NCBI GenBank assembly: GCA_964444825.1 | Contig: CAYUIS010000004.1 | Span: 1-64,000, forward strand | DNA from: CAYUIS01 sp964444825 | Lineage (GTDB): Bacteria > Chloroflexota > Anaerolineae > B4-G1 | Direction of reading: 5' to 3' | Length of the DNA: 64,000 nt | Shown: one piece after another, positions 25,920 through 35,058 of the stretch | Numbering within the stretch: position 1 is the first letter of the stretch | Layout: every line of letters starts with the position of its first letter | The notes under the pieces: generated by a model | What the model saw: only the letters and a program-made list of their open reading frames with translations | The model's database searches: none | What the model was told of the DNA's origin: nothing | Made by a program: the position numbers and the translations under genes

Positions 25920-27245
25920 TCACGTCCGCCACAGGTGAACTGCTGCCTCAACCGCTCGTGCCCGCACCCTCGCCTCATCTACGCCGATCACGTCCCCGTC
26001 CTTGAGGAGCCAGCGTCCAGCGCACATCACGCCACGCAGGTCTGAGGGGTTCCGCCAGAGGAGCAACTGATCGGCCAGGTTGTGGCGGGCCAGGGGGGTA
26101 GGTAGGTCGGCGGCGATCAGTAAGAGATCGGCCTGGTTGCCGAGGGCCAATGTCCCCAGGTTTTCGAAACCCAGTGCCCGAGCGCCGTTCTGTGTCGCCA
26201 TTGTCCACACGGTGTCCGCTGGCATCGTGCCCGGGTCGAGCAGCCGGGCCTTTGGGATCAGAGCAGCGGCCCGCATCACCTCGAAAAAGTTATTGACATA
26301 ACCATCGGTGCCCAGGGTGACGTTGACACCGGCAGCCAGCATCTCCGGAACGGGGGCAAAGCCGCCGCCCACTTCGCAGTTGGAAAGCGGCTGATGGGAA
26401 ACGTGCACACCATTCTGAGCCAGGATAGCGATCTCAGCGGCGTCGATCTGCACGCATTGGGAGGCCAGCACGTGGTCACCCAGGACGCCCAGTTGGCCAT
26501 AGTAGGCAACAGGCCGCAACCCAAAGTGGGACAGGCAGTATTCCGGCTCATAGGTTCCCTCAGAAAGGTGCATGTGCACTTTTGCACCCCGTTCTGCAGC
26601 CAGCCCAAAAGCACGCCGGATAAAGTCAGCGGAGCAGGTGAAGGTGGTGTGAAAGCACATCATTCCAGAGACCAGCCCGTCCCGTTCTCGGCAGGCGTCG
26701 ATAAGGTCGGCGTTTTCGCGCAGACCCAGCTCGCCGTTCTCCGCACTCACCCGCTGGGTGGCCTCGAAGGAGAGCACGCCCCGCAGCCCTCGGCGGCGCA
26801 CAATCTCAGCCTCCACCTCCAGCGCACCCGGCAGGGCATAGGGGGCTTCCAGGCAGTCATAGAACGTGGTGACGCCGGAACGGACCATCTCCAGGCAGGC
26901 CCAATCGGTTGCGGCCGCGATGAGGTCGTGGGTCAGGCTGTCCTCGACCCGGGGCCACCAATAGTCCTCCAGGAATGGCCAAAAGCCAGCAGGAGCCTCC
27001 TCCAGCGGGATGCCGTGGGCCAGAACGCCGTACATATGATGATGCGCGTTGACAAAGGCGGGTGTGAGGATACAATCCTTCGCCTCCACGACGGCGGCAT
27101 TTGGGAAACGGGCGCGCAGGTCGGCGTGGGGGGCAACAGCAACTATACGCTCATCTTGAACAGCTACGCCCCAACCCAGGTGGGGTGGCTGCGTCGTGTC
27201 AGCCCAGAGCATATGGCCCAAGATCAATGTCGTAAGCGTACGCAC
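25920..27245 (-). CDS. SsnA-like amidohydrolase / aminohydrolase
   Basis: 441 aa metallo-hydrolase. Metal ligands of the AtzA/TrzN/guanine-deaminase superfamily are visible: NAHHHMYG near residue 68, VHMHLSEG, VSHQPLSN and LGTDGYVNNF. Overall layout and the LGTDG context resemble E. coli SsnA, encoded in the purine-degradation (yge) locus. Hydrolytic deamination of a purine- or pyrimidine-like ring is likely; the exact substrate is open. The second of two in-frame GTGs is chosen because the first overlaps the TAGGAGG ribosome binding site. Confidence 0.85.
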   Translation of the reverse strand: MRTLTTLILGHMLWADTTQPPHLGWGVAVQDERIVAVAPHADLRARFPNAAVVEAKDCILTPAFVNAHHHMYGVLAHGIPLEEAPAGFWPFLEDYWWPRVEDSLTHDLIAAATDWACLEMVRSGVTTFYDCLEAPYALPGALEVEAEIVRRRGLRGVLSFEATQRVSAENGELGLRENADLIDACRERDGLVSGMMCFHTTFTCSADFIRRAFGLAAERGAKVHMHLSEGTYEPEYCLSHFGLRPVAYYGQLGVLGDHVLASQCVQIDAAEIAILAQNGVHVSHQPLSNCEVGGGFAPVPEMLAAGVNVTLGTDGYVNNFFEVMRAAALIPKARLLDPGTMPADTVWTMATQNGARALGFENLGTLALGNQADLLLIAADLPTPLARHNLADQLLLWRNPSDLRGVMCAGRWLLKDGDVIGVDEARVRARAVEAAVHLWRT

Positions 27246-27271
27246 TCTCACCTCCTAATACCCAATCTCCG

Positions 27272-27298
27272 GTAGGGGCCGCCCTTGTGGCGGCCCTC
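27272..27298. repeat. Dispersed repeat GTAGGGGCCGCCC...GGCGGCCCTC, copy 1
   Basis: GGGCCGCC-CTTGT-GGCGGCCC, an 8-bp stem with a 5-nt loop, in the 57-bp gap before the amidohydrolase gene. Close copies occur at 61977-62002 and at the right window edge. Confidence 0.75.
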
Positions 27299-27302
27299 GG
27301 CG

Positions 27303-27587
27303 TCATCCCCCGGCGATGGCCGGGAAGAGCATCAGTTCGTCGCCGTCGGACAGCGGATCGTCGAACCGCTTGTGGGGCACCAGCTTTCGATTGCGAAATA
27401 CGACCAGGTGGGACACGACATTTCCCTGCGGTGAAAAAAGCATCTGCTTTAGGTGAGGGCCGTGACGGTCTGCCAGGTATCCCAGCCCGGCGCGTAGCGA
27501 CGTCCCCTCGTGCAGGGTGATGGTCTCCTGTTCAATGCCCGCGCTCCGGCGGAGCATATTGTGGTAGCGTATGCTGACGGTGATCAT
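27303..27587 (-). CDS. MoaD/ThiS-family sulfur-carrier protein
   Basis: 94 aa beta-grasp protein ending in the diagnostic Gly-Gly (LFPAIAGG). MoaD-type proteins carry a C-terminal thiocarboxylate for pterin dithiolene synthesis. Dedicated copies often sit beside tungsten AOR genes, as here: its ATG overlaps the TGA of the AOR gene (ATGA). An upstream in-frame extension lies inside that AOR gene. The C-terminal VSHLVVFRNRKLVPHKR shows the usual long inserted loop. Confidence 0.87.
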   Translation of the reverse strand: MITVSIRYHNMLRRSAGIEQETITLHEGTSLRAGLGYLADRHGPHLKQMLFSPQGNVVSHLVVFRNRKLVPHKRFDDPLSDGDELMLFPAIAGG

Positions 27588-29524
27588 TTCTCCGCCAGGC
27601 TCGGGTTCAGCCACGGGGCGGCCTCCTCCAGTCCCAGTTCGCGCAGCTTACGCTCGGTCGGCCAGCCGGTCTCTGGATCCCATTCCCTCAACCGGTAGTA
27701 TCCTTCCAACATCTGATCGAGTTCAACGACTTGCCCCTCAGCGTTCCCGGAGGGGGAAGGGTCCTCGGTAAACCGGCGGGGGAGGCGATCGTCGGCGCGG
27801 GTGATGCCGTGCCTGGCGTTGTAGCAGCGCTGGAGATTGTAAATCCGTTCGCCGATACGCTTCAACCGTTCCACAGGCATGTCCATCCCAGTCGCGGCCT
27901 CCAGCGCTGCAGCGATGTCGGGCCAATAGATCTCGGCCAGGACAAAGGTGCCGCCGGATTTGCACACCCCCACTGAGTCCACCACCGCCCCGAAATCCTC
28001 GCCGTCCTTGACCAGCAGCGGCTTGTGCTTGATCGCCAGTGGATCTGCCATCTCCGGCAGGTACTTTTCTCCGTAACGACGGCGGGCCTCGTCTGGGAAG
28101 CCGGTCTCGTCGATGACGGGAAAGGCCTTGAGGTGGTCGGCTCCGCGGTTGGATGTGGCGTGTGCCAGCCCCATCGACTTTTGAGCACGGCCATCCTGCG
28201 CGGCGATCTCCATCCCCTTGACGTGCATCGCGTACTCTTCCGCACCCCGCCCGATAATGTCGGCCGCCCTGCGTACCCCCTCCGCAAGCAGAGCACCAAA
28301 CCCCTCTCGACGGCTGATTTTTTCCAATAGGGGGAGGACGACGTCCGTGTCACTCCAGCGGAGCGCGAGCCCGTCCGTGTCGTCGAGGTTGAGGATCTCG
28401 TTTTCCCACAACTCCATAGCGAAACTGATCATCCGACCTGCAGAGATGGTGTCCATCCCCAGATCGTCACACAGTTGGTTGGCCGCCAATATGACGTCCA
28501 GGTCAGCGTTCAGGATATTGGCCCCCATCGAGTTGAGGGTCTCGTACTCAACGCTGTGCAGGGCGGTACCGGCGTGCGGTCCATCGGGGAGGCTGTACAG
28601 CTTGTCGCACCCGATGGGACAGCCGAAACAGGCCATGTGGCGAACAAAAGCCCGGCCTATCAGCGACTCTACGTTGATCTTGTCTACCTCCGAAAAAGAC
28701 CCCATCTGGAAATTCTTGGTGGGGAAGCGGCCTAGGGGGTCCATCAGAGAGACGATGCCGGGGGTTCCGTGGGCGGAGACGTCAGGATAGATGGGATTGG
28801 CGCGAATCCGGCGGTGAAACTCGACCGCCAGATCGTGGAAACGCTCCGGATCAGCTATATGCACAGGCCCGCGTCCCCGAACTGCGATCGCCTTTAGGTT
28901 CTTGCTTCCCATCACCGCGCCCAATCCACAACGACCGAGTGAACGCTGCGACGTAACCTGAATACTGGCAAAACGAACCTGGTTCTCGCCAGCCGGTCCA
29001 ATCGTCGCAACCTTGATCTGAGGGTCGCGCCCAGCATGGCGGATGGCAGACTCGGTCTGGGAGGTGGTCAGCCCCCAGAGTTCATCCGCGGGGCGCAGCT
29101 CGACTCTGCCCTTGTCCTGCCCGCCAGGAACAGGGTCGTCGGATAGCGCCAGGTAGACCGGCTCGGGTGCCCGTCCGACGAAAACGACCGCATCCCATCC
29201 GGCGAACTTTAGTTCCGGACCGAAGAAACCACCAGCGTTCGCGTCACCATATATGCCGGTGAGGGGCGACTTGGCGATGGCCTCCATCCGGCAGGCGTTG
29301 GGCACCAATGTGCCGATGAGAGGGCCCGCAGCGATGATGAGGAGGTTCTCCGGGGCCAGGGGGTCCACCTCAGCTCCCACGTTGTCCCACAATAGGCGGG
29401 TCCCGAAACCATTGCCGCCCAGGTAGTCTTCGGCCAGTGTCTGGTCATATTCCTGCGGTTCGATCTTGCCCGTGCTCAGATCGATGCGCAACCACTTGCC
29501 GACAAAACCTTTGTACGGAAACAT
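27584..29524 (-). CDS. Aldehyde:ferredoxin oxidoreductase (AOR1), tungsten/molybdenum bis-pterin enzyme
   Basis: 646 aa, normal for the family (about 600-650). N-terminal AOR domain (YLGGNGFGTRLLWDNV, ANAGGFFGPELKFAG), central [4Fe-4S] cysteines in HMACFGCPIGC with the fourth in SVGVCKSG, and pterin-contact segments (DTISAGRMISFAMELWE). It oxidises aldehydes to carboxylates with ferredoxin as acceptor. The ferredoxin gene lies directly upstream and the MoaD gene overlaps downstream, so a complete enzyme/electron-carrier/cofactor set is present. The ATG follows AGGGAG in a purine-rich leader. Confidence 0.95.
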   Translation of the reverse strand: MFPYKGFVGKWLRIDLSTGKIEPQEYDQTLAEDYLGGNGFGTRLLWDNVGAEVDPLAPENLLIIAAGPLIGTLVPNACRMEAIAKSPLTGIYGDANAGGFFGPELKFAGWDAVVFVGRAPEPVYLALSDDPVPGGQDKGRVELRPADELWGLTTSQTESAIRHAGRDPQIKVATIGPAGENQVRFASIQVTSQRSLGRCGLGAVMGSKNLKAIAVRGRGPVHIADPERFHDLAVEFHRRIRANPIYPDVSAHGTPGIVSLMDPLGRFPTKNFQMGSFSEVDKINVESLIGRAFVRHMACFGCPIGCDKLYSLPDGPHAGTALHSVEYETLNSMGANILNADLDVILAANQLCDDLGMDTISAGRMISFAMELWENEILNLDDTDGLALRWSDTDVVLPLLEKISRREGFGALLAEGVRRAADIIGRGAEEYAMHVKGMEIAAQDGRAQKSMGLAHATSNRGADHLKAFPVIDETGFPDEARRRYGEKYLPEMADPLAIKHKPLLVKDGEDFGAVVDSVGVCKSGGTFVLAEIYWPDIAAALEAATGMDMPVERLKRIGERIYNLQRCYNARHGITRADDRLPRRFTEDPSPSGNAEGQVVELDQMLEGYYRLREWDPETGWPTERKLRELGLEEAAPWLNPSLAEK

Positions 29525-29595
29525 ATGCCTACTCCCTGATCCCCGATCCCTGCTCCCTGCTCCGAAGTAAATGGGCAGTGATTTCTAGAGCATAG

Positions 29596-30021
29596 TCAAG
29601 CGTGCACCGTAACTACCCCGGTCGGGCACATCGCTGCGCACTCGGGCTCACCGCCACACAGGTCACATTTGAGGGATACACCCAGTTCCTCGTTCACGAA
29701 TATCGCCCCGTACGGACACGCCTGCTCGCAGTCGCCGCAGCCAATACACACGTCCACATCGACCACCCACGCACCAAGAATGTCGTTCAAGGCGATCGCG
29801 TCTACCGGGCAGGCCTCAGCGCAGGGGGCGGTTTCACCATCCGGCCACTCCAAAGCGCCACACTGGCGGCAGATGTTGGGCGTGAACGGTCCCTTGTCGC
29901 TCTCAGCCAGGATGGTGATACGTGAGCGTCCCGGCCAGATGGCCCTCTCGTGGTGGAAAGAGCAAAAGCTCTCACAGATGCGGCAGCCAGTGCACTTTTC
30001 GGTTTCTACCTTCAGATACAT
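29596..30021 (-). CDS. AOR-associated polyferredoxin (four-cluster 4Fe-4S protein)
   Basis: 141 aa with CTGCRICESFC, CRQC/CAEACP, CIGCGDCEQACP and CDLCGG...CAAMCP motifs, the HycB/AorB-like arrangement for up to four [4Fe-4S] clusters. The start MYLKVETEKC is chosen over an upstream in-frame extension made of the purine-rich leader; GGAGG precedes it. It is homologous to the partial ferredoxin at 54790-55140 that accompanies AOR3. Most likely it takes electrons from AOR1. Confidence 0.9.
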   Translation of the reverse strand: MYLKVETEKCTGCRICESFCSFHHERAIWPGRSRITILAESDKGPFTPNICRQCGALEWPDGETAPCAEACPVDAIALNDILGAWVVDVDVCIGCGDCEQACPYGAIFVNEELGVSLKCDLCGGEPECAAMCPTGVVTVHA

Positions 30022-30057
30022 GTCTGCCTCCTGCCTCCTGCTTCTTGCTTCCTGCAC

Positions 30058-31437
30058 CTACGCGCCAGGCTGTCGAACCACAAAGCGCCCCCAGTCCTCT
30101 TTGCCGACGAATTCGCCATCGCGCACGATCACCCGGCCTCGACTGAGCACATCACGGGGCCAGCCCTGGATGTGTTTTCCCTCGTAGGGCGACCAGTCCA
30201 CGCGCTCGTGGAGCGTTTCCCCGGCCTGCAGAGTTACCCAATGGTCTGGATCGAAGATAACCAGGTCAGCGTCAAAGCCAGGCGCGATCTGCCCCTTGCG
30301 ATCCAGACCAAAGATGCGGGCCGGGTTGGTGCAGCAGACCTCGACCCAACGCTCCAGTGTCATCCAGTATCGCTGGCCAAAGTGGTAGGCCAGGCTAAGG
30401 CGCGCCTCGATGGAGGGCAGCCCGCCAGGGACCGTGGTAAAGTCGGCATGACGGCTCTTGTCAGCGGCAGTAAATGGGCAGTGATCGGTCGCCAGCACGT
30501 CCAGATCCTCGAAGGCTAATCCGCCCCATAGCGCCTCATTGTCCTCCTCCGCTCTCAGGGGCGGCGAACAGATCAGGCGTTCTCCACCGGGCAGATCCAG
30601 GGCCATCCCGTTCAGCAATAGGTACTGCGGGCAGGTCTCGCCGTAGATGTCCTCGCCGCGCGCCCGTGCGGCCTGGATGCGCGATAGGCTGTCCTCACAT
30701 GAGACATGGACGATGTAGACAGGGCTCTCGGCTAGCGCGGCGACGTCGATAGCTCGGCTCACCGCCTCCGCCTCCTGGCGGGGTGGGCGGGTCAGGGCAT
30801 GGTAGATAGGGAGAGTATCGCCACGAGCCACCGCCTGGGCGCGCAGGGCCTCACATATGGGGCCGTTCTCACAGTGGATGATGGGCAGACCGCCAACCGC
30901 CGCGATGGCCTCCATCGCACGGAAGAGCTGCACGTCATCCAATCGCAAATCCTCATAGGCCAGGTAGAGCTTGAAGCTGGACACACCTGCCGCCATCACC
31001 GCTGGCAGATCGTCCAGCGATTCAGGATGGGCAGCGTGCCACGTGGGGATGGTCATATGGAGACCATAGTCCACTGCCACGCGTCCATCCGCCTCGGCCC
31101 GCCGTTTCTCCAGCGCCTCCAGCAGCCGCTCTCCCGGCTCCGGCTCGACAAAGTCAATGACCGTTGTCGTGCCCCCCCACGCCGCCGCGACCGTGCCGCT
31201 GGCAAAGTCGTCACTGCTGACGTATTCACCGACCGGCATCTGGAGATGGACGTGGGGATCTATGCCTCCAGGCAGCACGTAGCAGCCCGTAGCATCAAGC
31301 TCGACCGCGCCCTGGGAGCCAGGTGGATTTGCTCCCACCTCAACCAGTGCGGCAATGCGCTCCCCGACGATGCCCACGTCGGCGGAAAAGACACCACTTG
31401 GGGTTATGAGTGTGCCGTTACGAATGACTGTATCCAT
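30058..31437 (-). CDS. Dihydropyrimidinase / D-hydantoinase family cyclic amidohydrolase
   Basis: 459 aa. Zinc ligands and carbamylated Lys of the family are visible: DPHVHL (about 62), SFKLYLAYE (Lys about 150), PIIHCENG, VYIVHVSC and LATDHCPF. It hydrolyses a cyclic ureide such as dihydropyrimidine, hydantoin or allantoin to the N-carbamoyl acid. The ATG is preferred over the adjacent TTG. It lies between two AOR genes with short gaps (20 and 36 bp) and shares the locus with HyuA/B and a carbamoyltransferase, so a ring-opening step of N-heterocycle catabolism is plausible. Confidence 0.92.
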   Translation of the reverse strand: MDTVIRNGTLITPSGVFSADVGIVGERIAALVEVGANPPGSQGAVELDATGCYVLPGGIDPHVHLQMPVGEYVSSDDFASGTVAAAWGGTTTVIDFVEPEPGERLLEALEKRRAEADGRVAVDYGLHMTIPTWHAAHPESLDDLPAVMAAGVSSFKLYLAYEDLRLDDVQLFRAMEAIAAVGGLPIIHCENGPICEALRAQAVARGDTLPIYHALTRPPRQEAEAVSRAIDVAALAESPVYIVHVSCEDSLSRIQAARARGEDIYGETCPQYLLLNGMALDLPGGERLICSPPLRAEEDNEALWGGLAFEDLDVLATDHCPFTAADKSRHADFTTVPGGLPSIEARLSLAYHFGQRYWMTLERWVEVCCTNPARIFGLDRKGQIAPGFDADLVIFDPDHWVTLQAGETLHERVDWSPYEGKHIQGWPRDVLSRGRVIVRDGEFVGKEDWGRFVVRQPGA

Positions 31438-31457
31438 CAAGATAGCTCACCCCTTTG

Positions 31458-33368
31458 TCAGATTCCCCTCCCCCGGTGGGAGGGGCTAGGGGAGGGGATC
31501 AGGTCGTCCAGCCCCAATCTCCGCAACGTCTCTGGAGTGGGGGCGCCGCTTTCGTCCCATCCGCGCAATTGATAATATCGGTCTAGCATTGCCTCAAAAT
31601 CGTGTAGGCGCCCGACCTGCACCGGTTCCGGCGAGGGCCGCACCTCTCCCGTCGCCTCGTCCCGTTCAAAGGCGTACACCTCTAACGGTTCCGACGTGAA
31701 CCTGTCCGGGAGACGATCGTCGACCCGCGAGAGGCCCAGGCGCACGTTGTACAGCCGCTCCAGGTTGACGATCCGCTCGCCCGCCATCAGCAGTTCCTCG
31801 CTGCTGATCTCCCGCTCCCACAGCGCGCTCAACCCCGCTGCCAGATCCTCTGGGTAGAGGGCAAAGGTCTCGGCGGTCGCAAACTTGCAGACCCCCAGCG
31901 CGTCGGAGACGGCGCAGTAGTGCTCGGTGAAGGCAATGAGATCAGGCTTGTAGGTCTCGTCGTCTGTCTCCATCAATGAGGGGACGATGTCGGCAGGGAA
32001 AAACCGTTGAGCGGCCTCCAGGTTCCCCGCCAGGTCGATCGTGGGCAGGGCGTAGAGGTGGTCCGCACCCCGATTCGCGGTGGCGTGGGCCAGGCCAAAT
32101 CCCTTGGCGATGCGAGGCTCCTGGCGTGGAAGCTCCATCCCTTTGACCTGCATCGCGTACTTTGGCGCGTCTCCGCCGAGGGTCTGGGCGGCGTGCCAGC
32201 TCCCTTCTGCCAGGAGGTCACCCAGGCCGCGCCGGTGGGCGATGTGCTGGATCAGGCCAAGGAGGGTGTCCGCGTCTCCCCACTGGAGGGAGAATTCCTC
32301 ATCCTCCAGGATGGCGCGCTGGTGGCACTCCATCGCAAAGGCTATCACGGTCCCCGTTGAGATGGTGTCGAGCCCCAGGTCGTTACAGAGCCGGTTGGCG
32401 TGAAAAATGACCTCGGGGTCATCGATCCCACACATCGGCCCCAGCGCGTCCAATGTTTCGTATTCCGGACCTTCCAGGTCTCCGGCGTGAGGGCCGCTCT
32501 CAACTCGGGTGATCCGACCGCAACGGATGGGACAGGCGAAGCAACCCTTGTTCTTGAGCGTGTAGCGGGCGATGGCTTGAGCGTTCACGCGATCCGCCCA
32601 GGGTACCTGCCCCAACTGGTGGTTATGGGCGGGCAGGTCACCTACCTGATTCTTGCCCGCCACCAGGACGACGGTGCCCCAGTCGCGCAATCCGGCGACG
32701 TGGGGATGGTCGCGGACTTGTTCGAATGCACGTTTGGCCTGGTCTCGGAAGGCGGACGGCAGACCCAGGTCCACTTGCCCCCGCACCACGAGCGCTTTCA
32801 GGTTCTTGCTTCCCATCAGCGCTCCACCGCCACACCGGGCCGCCGCCCGGCTTCTGTCGTTGATGATGCTGGCGATCCGCACGCCGCGCTCGCCCGCGGG
32901 TCCGATGCAGGCCACCCTGGCCCCGTCGGTCGCCAGGCTATCGTGCGTTTCGTATGACCCTCTGCCCCACAGGTGGTTGGCAGGCTGGATGGTGGCCCCA
33001 TCCGGTGTCAGCTCCAGATACACTGGTTGCTCGGCCCGGCCGGTGATCACGACAACGTCGTACCCGGCGCGGCGGAGACCTGCACCAAGGAACCCGCCGG
33101 TGTTGGCGTAACCATAGATGGAGGTCAGAGGGGAGGGAAAGGTGACGTGGGTGCGAGCGCCGGTGGGCCAGGCGGTTCCGGTCAGCGGACCGACTGAGAA
33201 TATCAGGGGGTTTTCCGGCGACAGAGGGTCATCAGGGTTAGCCAGGTGACGGAAGAGCAACGCGGCTCCCAGCCCTCTTCCACCCAGAAAGCGGGAGGTC
33301 AGATCCTCGTCCACAGGGCGGAGGTCGACGGAACGCTTGGAAAGATTGATCCAGGCAGCGCGCGGCAT
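31458..33368 (-). CDS. Aldehyde:ferredoxin oxidoreductase family protein (AOR2)
   Basis: 636 aa. FLGGRGLGAALLF and YGYANTGGFLG in the N-terminal domain, cysteines in KGCFACPIRC with the fourth in ALGVCKFA, and DTISTGTVIAFAMECHQ in the pterin region. Unlike AOR1 and AOR3 it has no adjacent MoaD or ferredoxin gene. Its neighbours are a VOC protein and the hydantoinase. The ATG (third codon after an in-frame TTG) follows AAGGAG at 6 nt. The last residues (PSPSPSHRGRG) are encoded by a dispersed repeat rather than by family sequence. Confidence 0.93.
   Translation of the reverse strand: MPRAAWINLSKRSVDLRPVDEDLTSRFLGGRGLGAALLFRHLANPDDPLSPENPLIFSVGPLTGTAWPTGARTHVTFPSPLTSIYGYANTGGFLGAGLRRAGYDVVVITGRAEQPVYLELTPDGATIQPANHLWGRGSYETHDSLATDGARVACIGPAGERGVRIASIINDRSRAAARCGGGALMGSKNLKALVVRGQVDLGLPSAFRDQAKRAFEQVRDHPHVAGLRDWGTVVLVAGKNQVGDLPAHNHQLGQVPWADRVNAQAIARYTLKNKGCFACPIRCGRITRVESGPHAGDLEGPEYETLDALGPMCGIDDPEVIFHANRLCNDLGLDTISTGTVIAFAMECHQRAILEDEEFSLQWGDADTLLGLIQHIAHRRGLGDLLAEGSWHAAQTLGGDAPKYAMQVKGMELPRQEPRIAKGFGLAHATANRGADHLYALPTIDLAGNLEAAQRFFPADIVPSLMETDDETYKPDLIAFTEHYCAVSDALGVCKFATAETFALYPEDLAAGLSALWEREISSEELLMAGERIVNLERLYNVRLGLSRVDDRLPDRFTSEPLEVYAFERDEATGEVRPSPEPVQVGRLHDFEAMLDRYYQLRGWDESGAPTPETLRRLGLDDLIPSPSPSHRGRGI
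31464..31500. repeat. Dispersed CCCCTCCC/GGGAGGGG repeat forming the AOR2 C-terminus
   Basis: TCCCCTCCCCC-GGTG-GGAGGGG followed by a second GGGGAGGGGA arm, a G/C-rich inverted repeat that encodes the low-complexity tail SPSPSHRGRG of AOR2. The same peptide signature is known from intergenic repeats misread as coding in many genomes. Here it extends a true reading frame. Confidence 0.6.
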
Positions 33369-33378
33369 AAGCAACTCC

Positions 33379-33747
33379 TTAACTGATGACCGAGTACAGG
33401 ATCACCTTGATAGAGTCGGGATCGGTGACCGAAAAGGCGCGATGACCCCAGGGTTTGTCAGCGAGACCCTTCTTGATAGGCAGCCCCTTCTCCTGGACAC
33501 GTTCGTACCATCCATCCACATCGTCCACCTCGTAGGATAACTCCATTCCCTGCGGTGGCACATACGTCTCTCCAGGGCGTAAGGCCAAAACCTCAATGAT
33601 GCCAGAGGCTGCCTGGAACAATGTCCCACGTTCAGCCGGCCCTCGATCCCATGAGCTAACGATGGGCAACCTTAGCCCATCTCGGTAAAACGCCACTGAG
33701 GCGTCATAGTCCTTTGCTCTAAAAATAAAACGAAACTCCCCTGTCAT
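33379..33747 (-). CDS. VOC-superfamily (glyoxalase/bleomycin-resistance-like) protein
   Basis: 122 aa, single vicinal-oxygen-chelate module: EFRFIFRAKDYDASVAFYRDGLRLP at the N-terminus (in two beta-alpha units), GIIEVLAL, MELSYEVDDVDGWYERVQEKG and WGHRAFSVTDPDSIKVILY. It likely dimerises to bind a metal; the reaction cannot be assigned. The start was set at the ATG two codons inside a TTG, with GGAGGAG upstream. It lies between AOR2 and the acyl-CoA synthetase beta subunit with gaps under 20 bp, so it is co-transcribed. Confidence 0.85.
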   Translation of the reverse strand: MTGEFRFIFRAKDYDASVAFYRDGLRLPIVSSWDRGPAERGTLFQAASGIIEVLALRPGETYVPPQGMELSYEVDDVDGWYERVQEKGLPIKKGLADKPWGHRAFSVTDPDSIKVILYSVIS

Positions 33748-33763
33748 TGTCAAACTCCTCCTC

Positions 33764-34438
33764 TCAGCTATCTCGTCTCAGGATCCGCACATCCAAAGCC
33801 ATCAGACCGTGCTCGAACAACCTCACGGGGTTCAGGTCCAATTCCTCAATCTCTGGCCTCTCTGTGATCATCTGGGAAACCGTGAGCAGCAACTTGATCA
33901 ACGCCTCAACGTCGTATCCAGACTGGCCGCGCACACCCTCCAGCAGAGACCACCCACGAATCTCCCGGACCATCTCCTGTGCATCTCTATATTCCAGAGG
34001 AACGACCCGGAAGCTCACGTCCTTCAGTACTTCCGTAAAAATCCCCCCCAGGCCGAACATCACCGTCGGCCCGAACATCACGTCGTGCAGCGCGCCCACG
34101 ATCACTTCGAGCCCAGCAGACACCTGCTTGGAGACCAGGATTCCCTGGATGTCAGCGCCAGGAACATGCTCACGAACCGTGGCGACGATCCGGTCATAGG
34201 TGTTTGCCACACTTGGCCCGTCGTCCAGCCCCACGACCACTCCTCCCACGTCGCTCTTGTGGGGCGCGTCCGGCGAGACGACCTTGAGCACGACAGGGTA
34301 CCCCAGGCGGGCAGCAAGAATCGCCGCTTCCTCGGCGCTGTGTGCTACAGCGTGATCTGGATATGGAATCCCATAATCATACAGGAGAGAAACGGCCTCC
34401 GGTTCCAAGAGGACACGGGATGGTGTATCCCCGCTCAT
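33764..34438 (-). CDS. ADP-forming acetate/acyl-CoA synthetase, beta (ATP-grasp) subunit
   Basis: 224 aa. ATP-grasp features of ACD beta subunits: GYPVVLKVVSPDAPHKSDVGGV, GILVSKQVSAGLEVIVGA, FGPTVMFGLGGIFTEVLKD and the closing ELDLNPVRLF. It carries the nucleotide side of acyl-CoA + ADP + Pi -> acid + ATP + CoA. It is separated from its alpha subunit (37012-38451) by iorB and iorA, and overlaps iorB by 4 nt. Co-location with iorAB suggests conservation of energy from arylacetyl- or branched acyl-CoA. Confidence 0.93.
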   Translation of the reverse strand: MSGDTPSRVLLEPEAVSLLYDYGIPYPDHAVAHSAEEAAILAARLGYPVVLKVVSPDAPHKSDVGGVVVGLDDGPSVANTYDRIVATVREHVPGADIQGILVSKQVSAGLEVIVGALHDVMFGPTVMFGLGGIFTEVLKDVSFRVVPLEYRDAQEMVREIRGWSLLEGVRGQSGYDVEALIKLLLTVSQMITERPEIEELDLNPVRLFEHGLMALDVRILRRDS

Positions 34439-35058
34439 TCTGCCTCCCCTATTGACTTTTGCACCACCTGATATCCCAGGTCGTATGCCGTGCGGTTCAC
34501 CGTCACCAGGCGGCTGGGCCAGCGCTCCGCCATCGCGTCAAACAGGCTCTCCTCAGAGATGTCGAGCAGGCCGAGCGCAAACAGACCGCCAAGCATTACA
34601 GTGTTCGCCGTTCGCGCGTTGCCAGCCTGCAGCGCCAGGTTCGTGGCATCAAGGGTCAACACGCGCGCGTCCAGACTCCCAAGCCCGCCAAGGATGCTCT
34701 CCACATCAGGATATTGGGCACGACCGACAGCCACGTCCACCGGAAGCCAGGGACGGGTGTTGAGCAGCACCCATCCCCCGGGTCTGAGGAACCGGACGGC
34801 CACGCGCAGGCCCTCAAGCGGTTCCATAGAGACTACGACGTCTGCCTCATCCTCCATCATCATCGGCGCCCAGACCTCGCCCACCCGAACGTGAGCCATC
34901 ACAGATCCACCCCGTGTTGCTGCCCCAAAGGTCTCGGCCAGTTTCACCTCGCGCCCATCTTTCAAGGCTGCCTCTGCCAGCAGGCGGGAGGCCAGGATGC
35001 TCCCCTGGCCGCCGACACCTGCCACGACGATGTTGGTAGATTCGGAATTGCTGCTCAT
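34435..35058 (-). CDS. iorB: Indolepyruvate:ferredoxin oxidoreductase, beta subunit
   Basis: 207 aa. Pyruvate/ketoisovalerate oxidoreductase gamma-type domain: NIVVAGVGGQGSILASRLLAEAAL at the start, then KLAETFGAATRGGSV and ARTANTVMLGGLFALGLL. The start MSSNSESTN overlaps the TGA of iorA (ATGA). With IorA it decarboxylates aromatic 2-oxoacids to aryl-acetyl-CoA and reduces ferredoxin. Confidence 0.95.
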   Translation of the reverse strand: MSSNSESTNIVVAGVGGQGSILASRLLAEAALKDGREVKLAETFGAATRGGSVMAHVRVGEVWAPMMMEDEADVVVSMEPLEGLRVAVRFLRPGGWVLLNTRPWLPVDVAVGRAQYPDVESILGGLGSLDARVLTLDATNLALQAGNARTANTVMLGGLFALGLLDISEESLFDAMAERWPSRLVTVNRTAYDLGYQVVQKSIGEAE

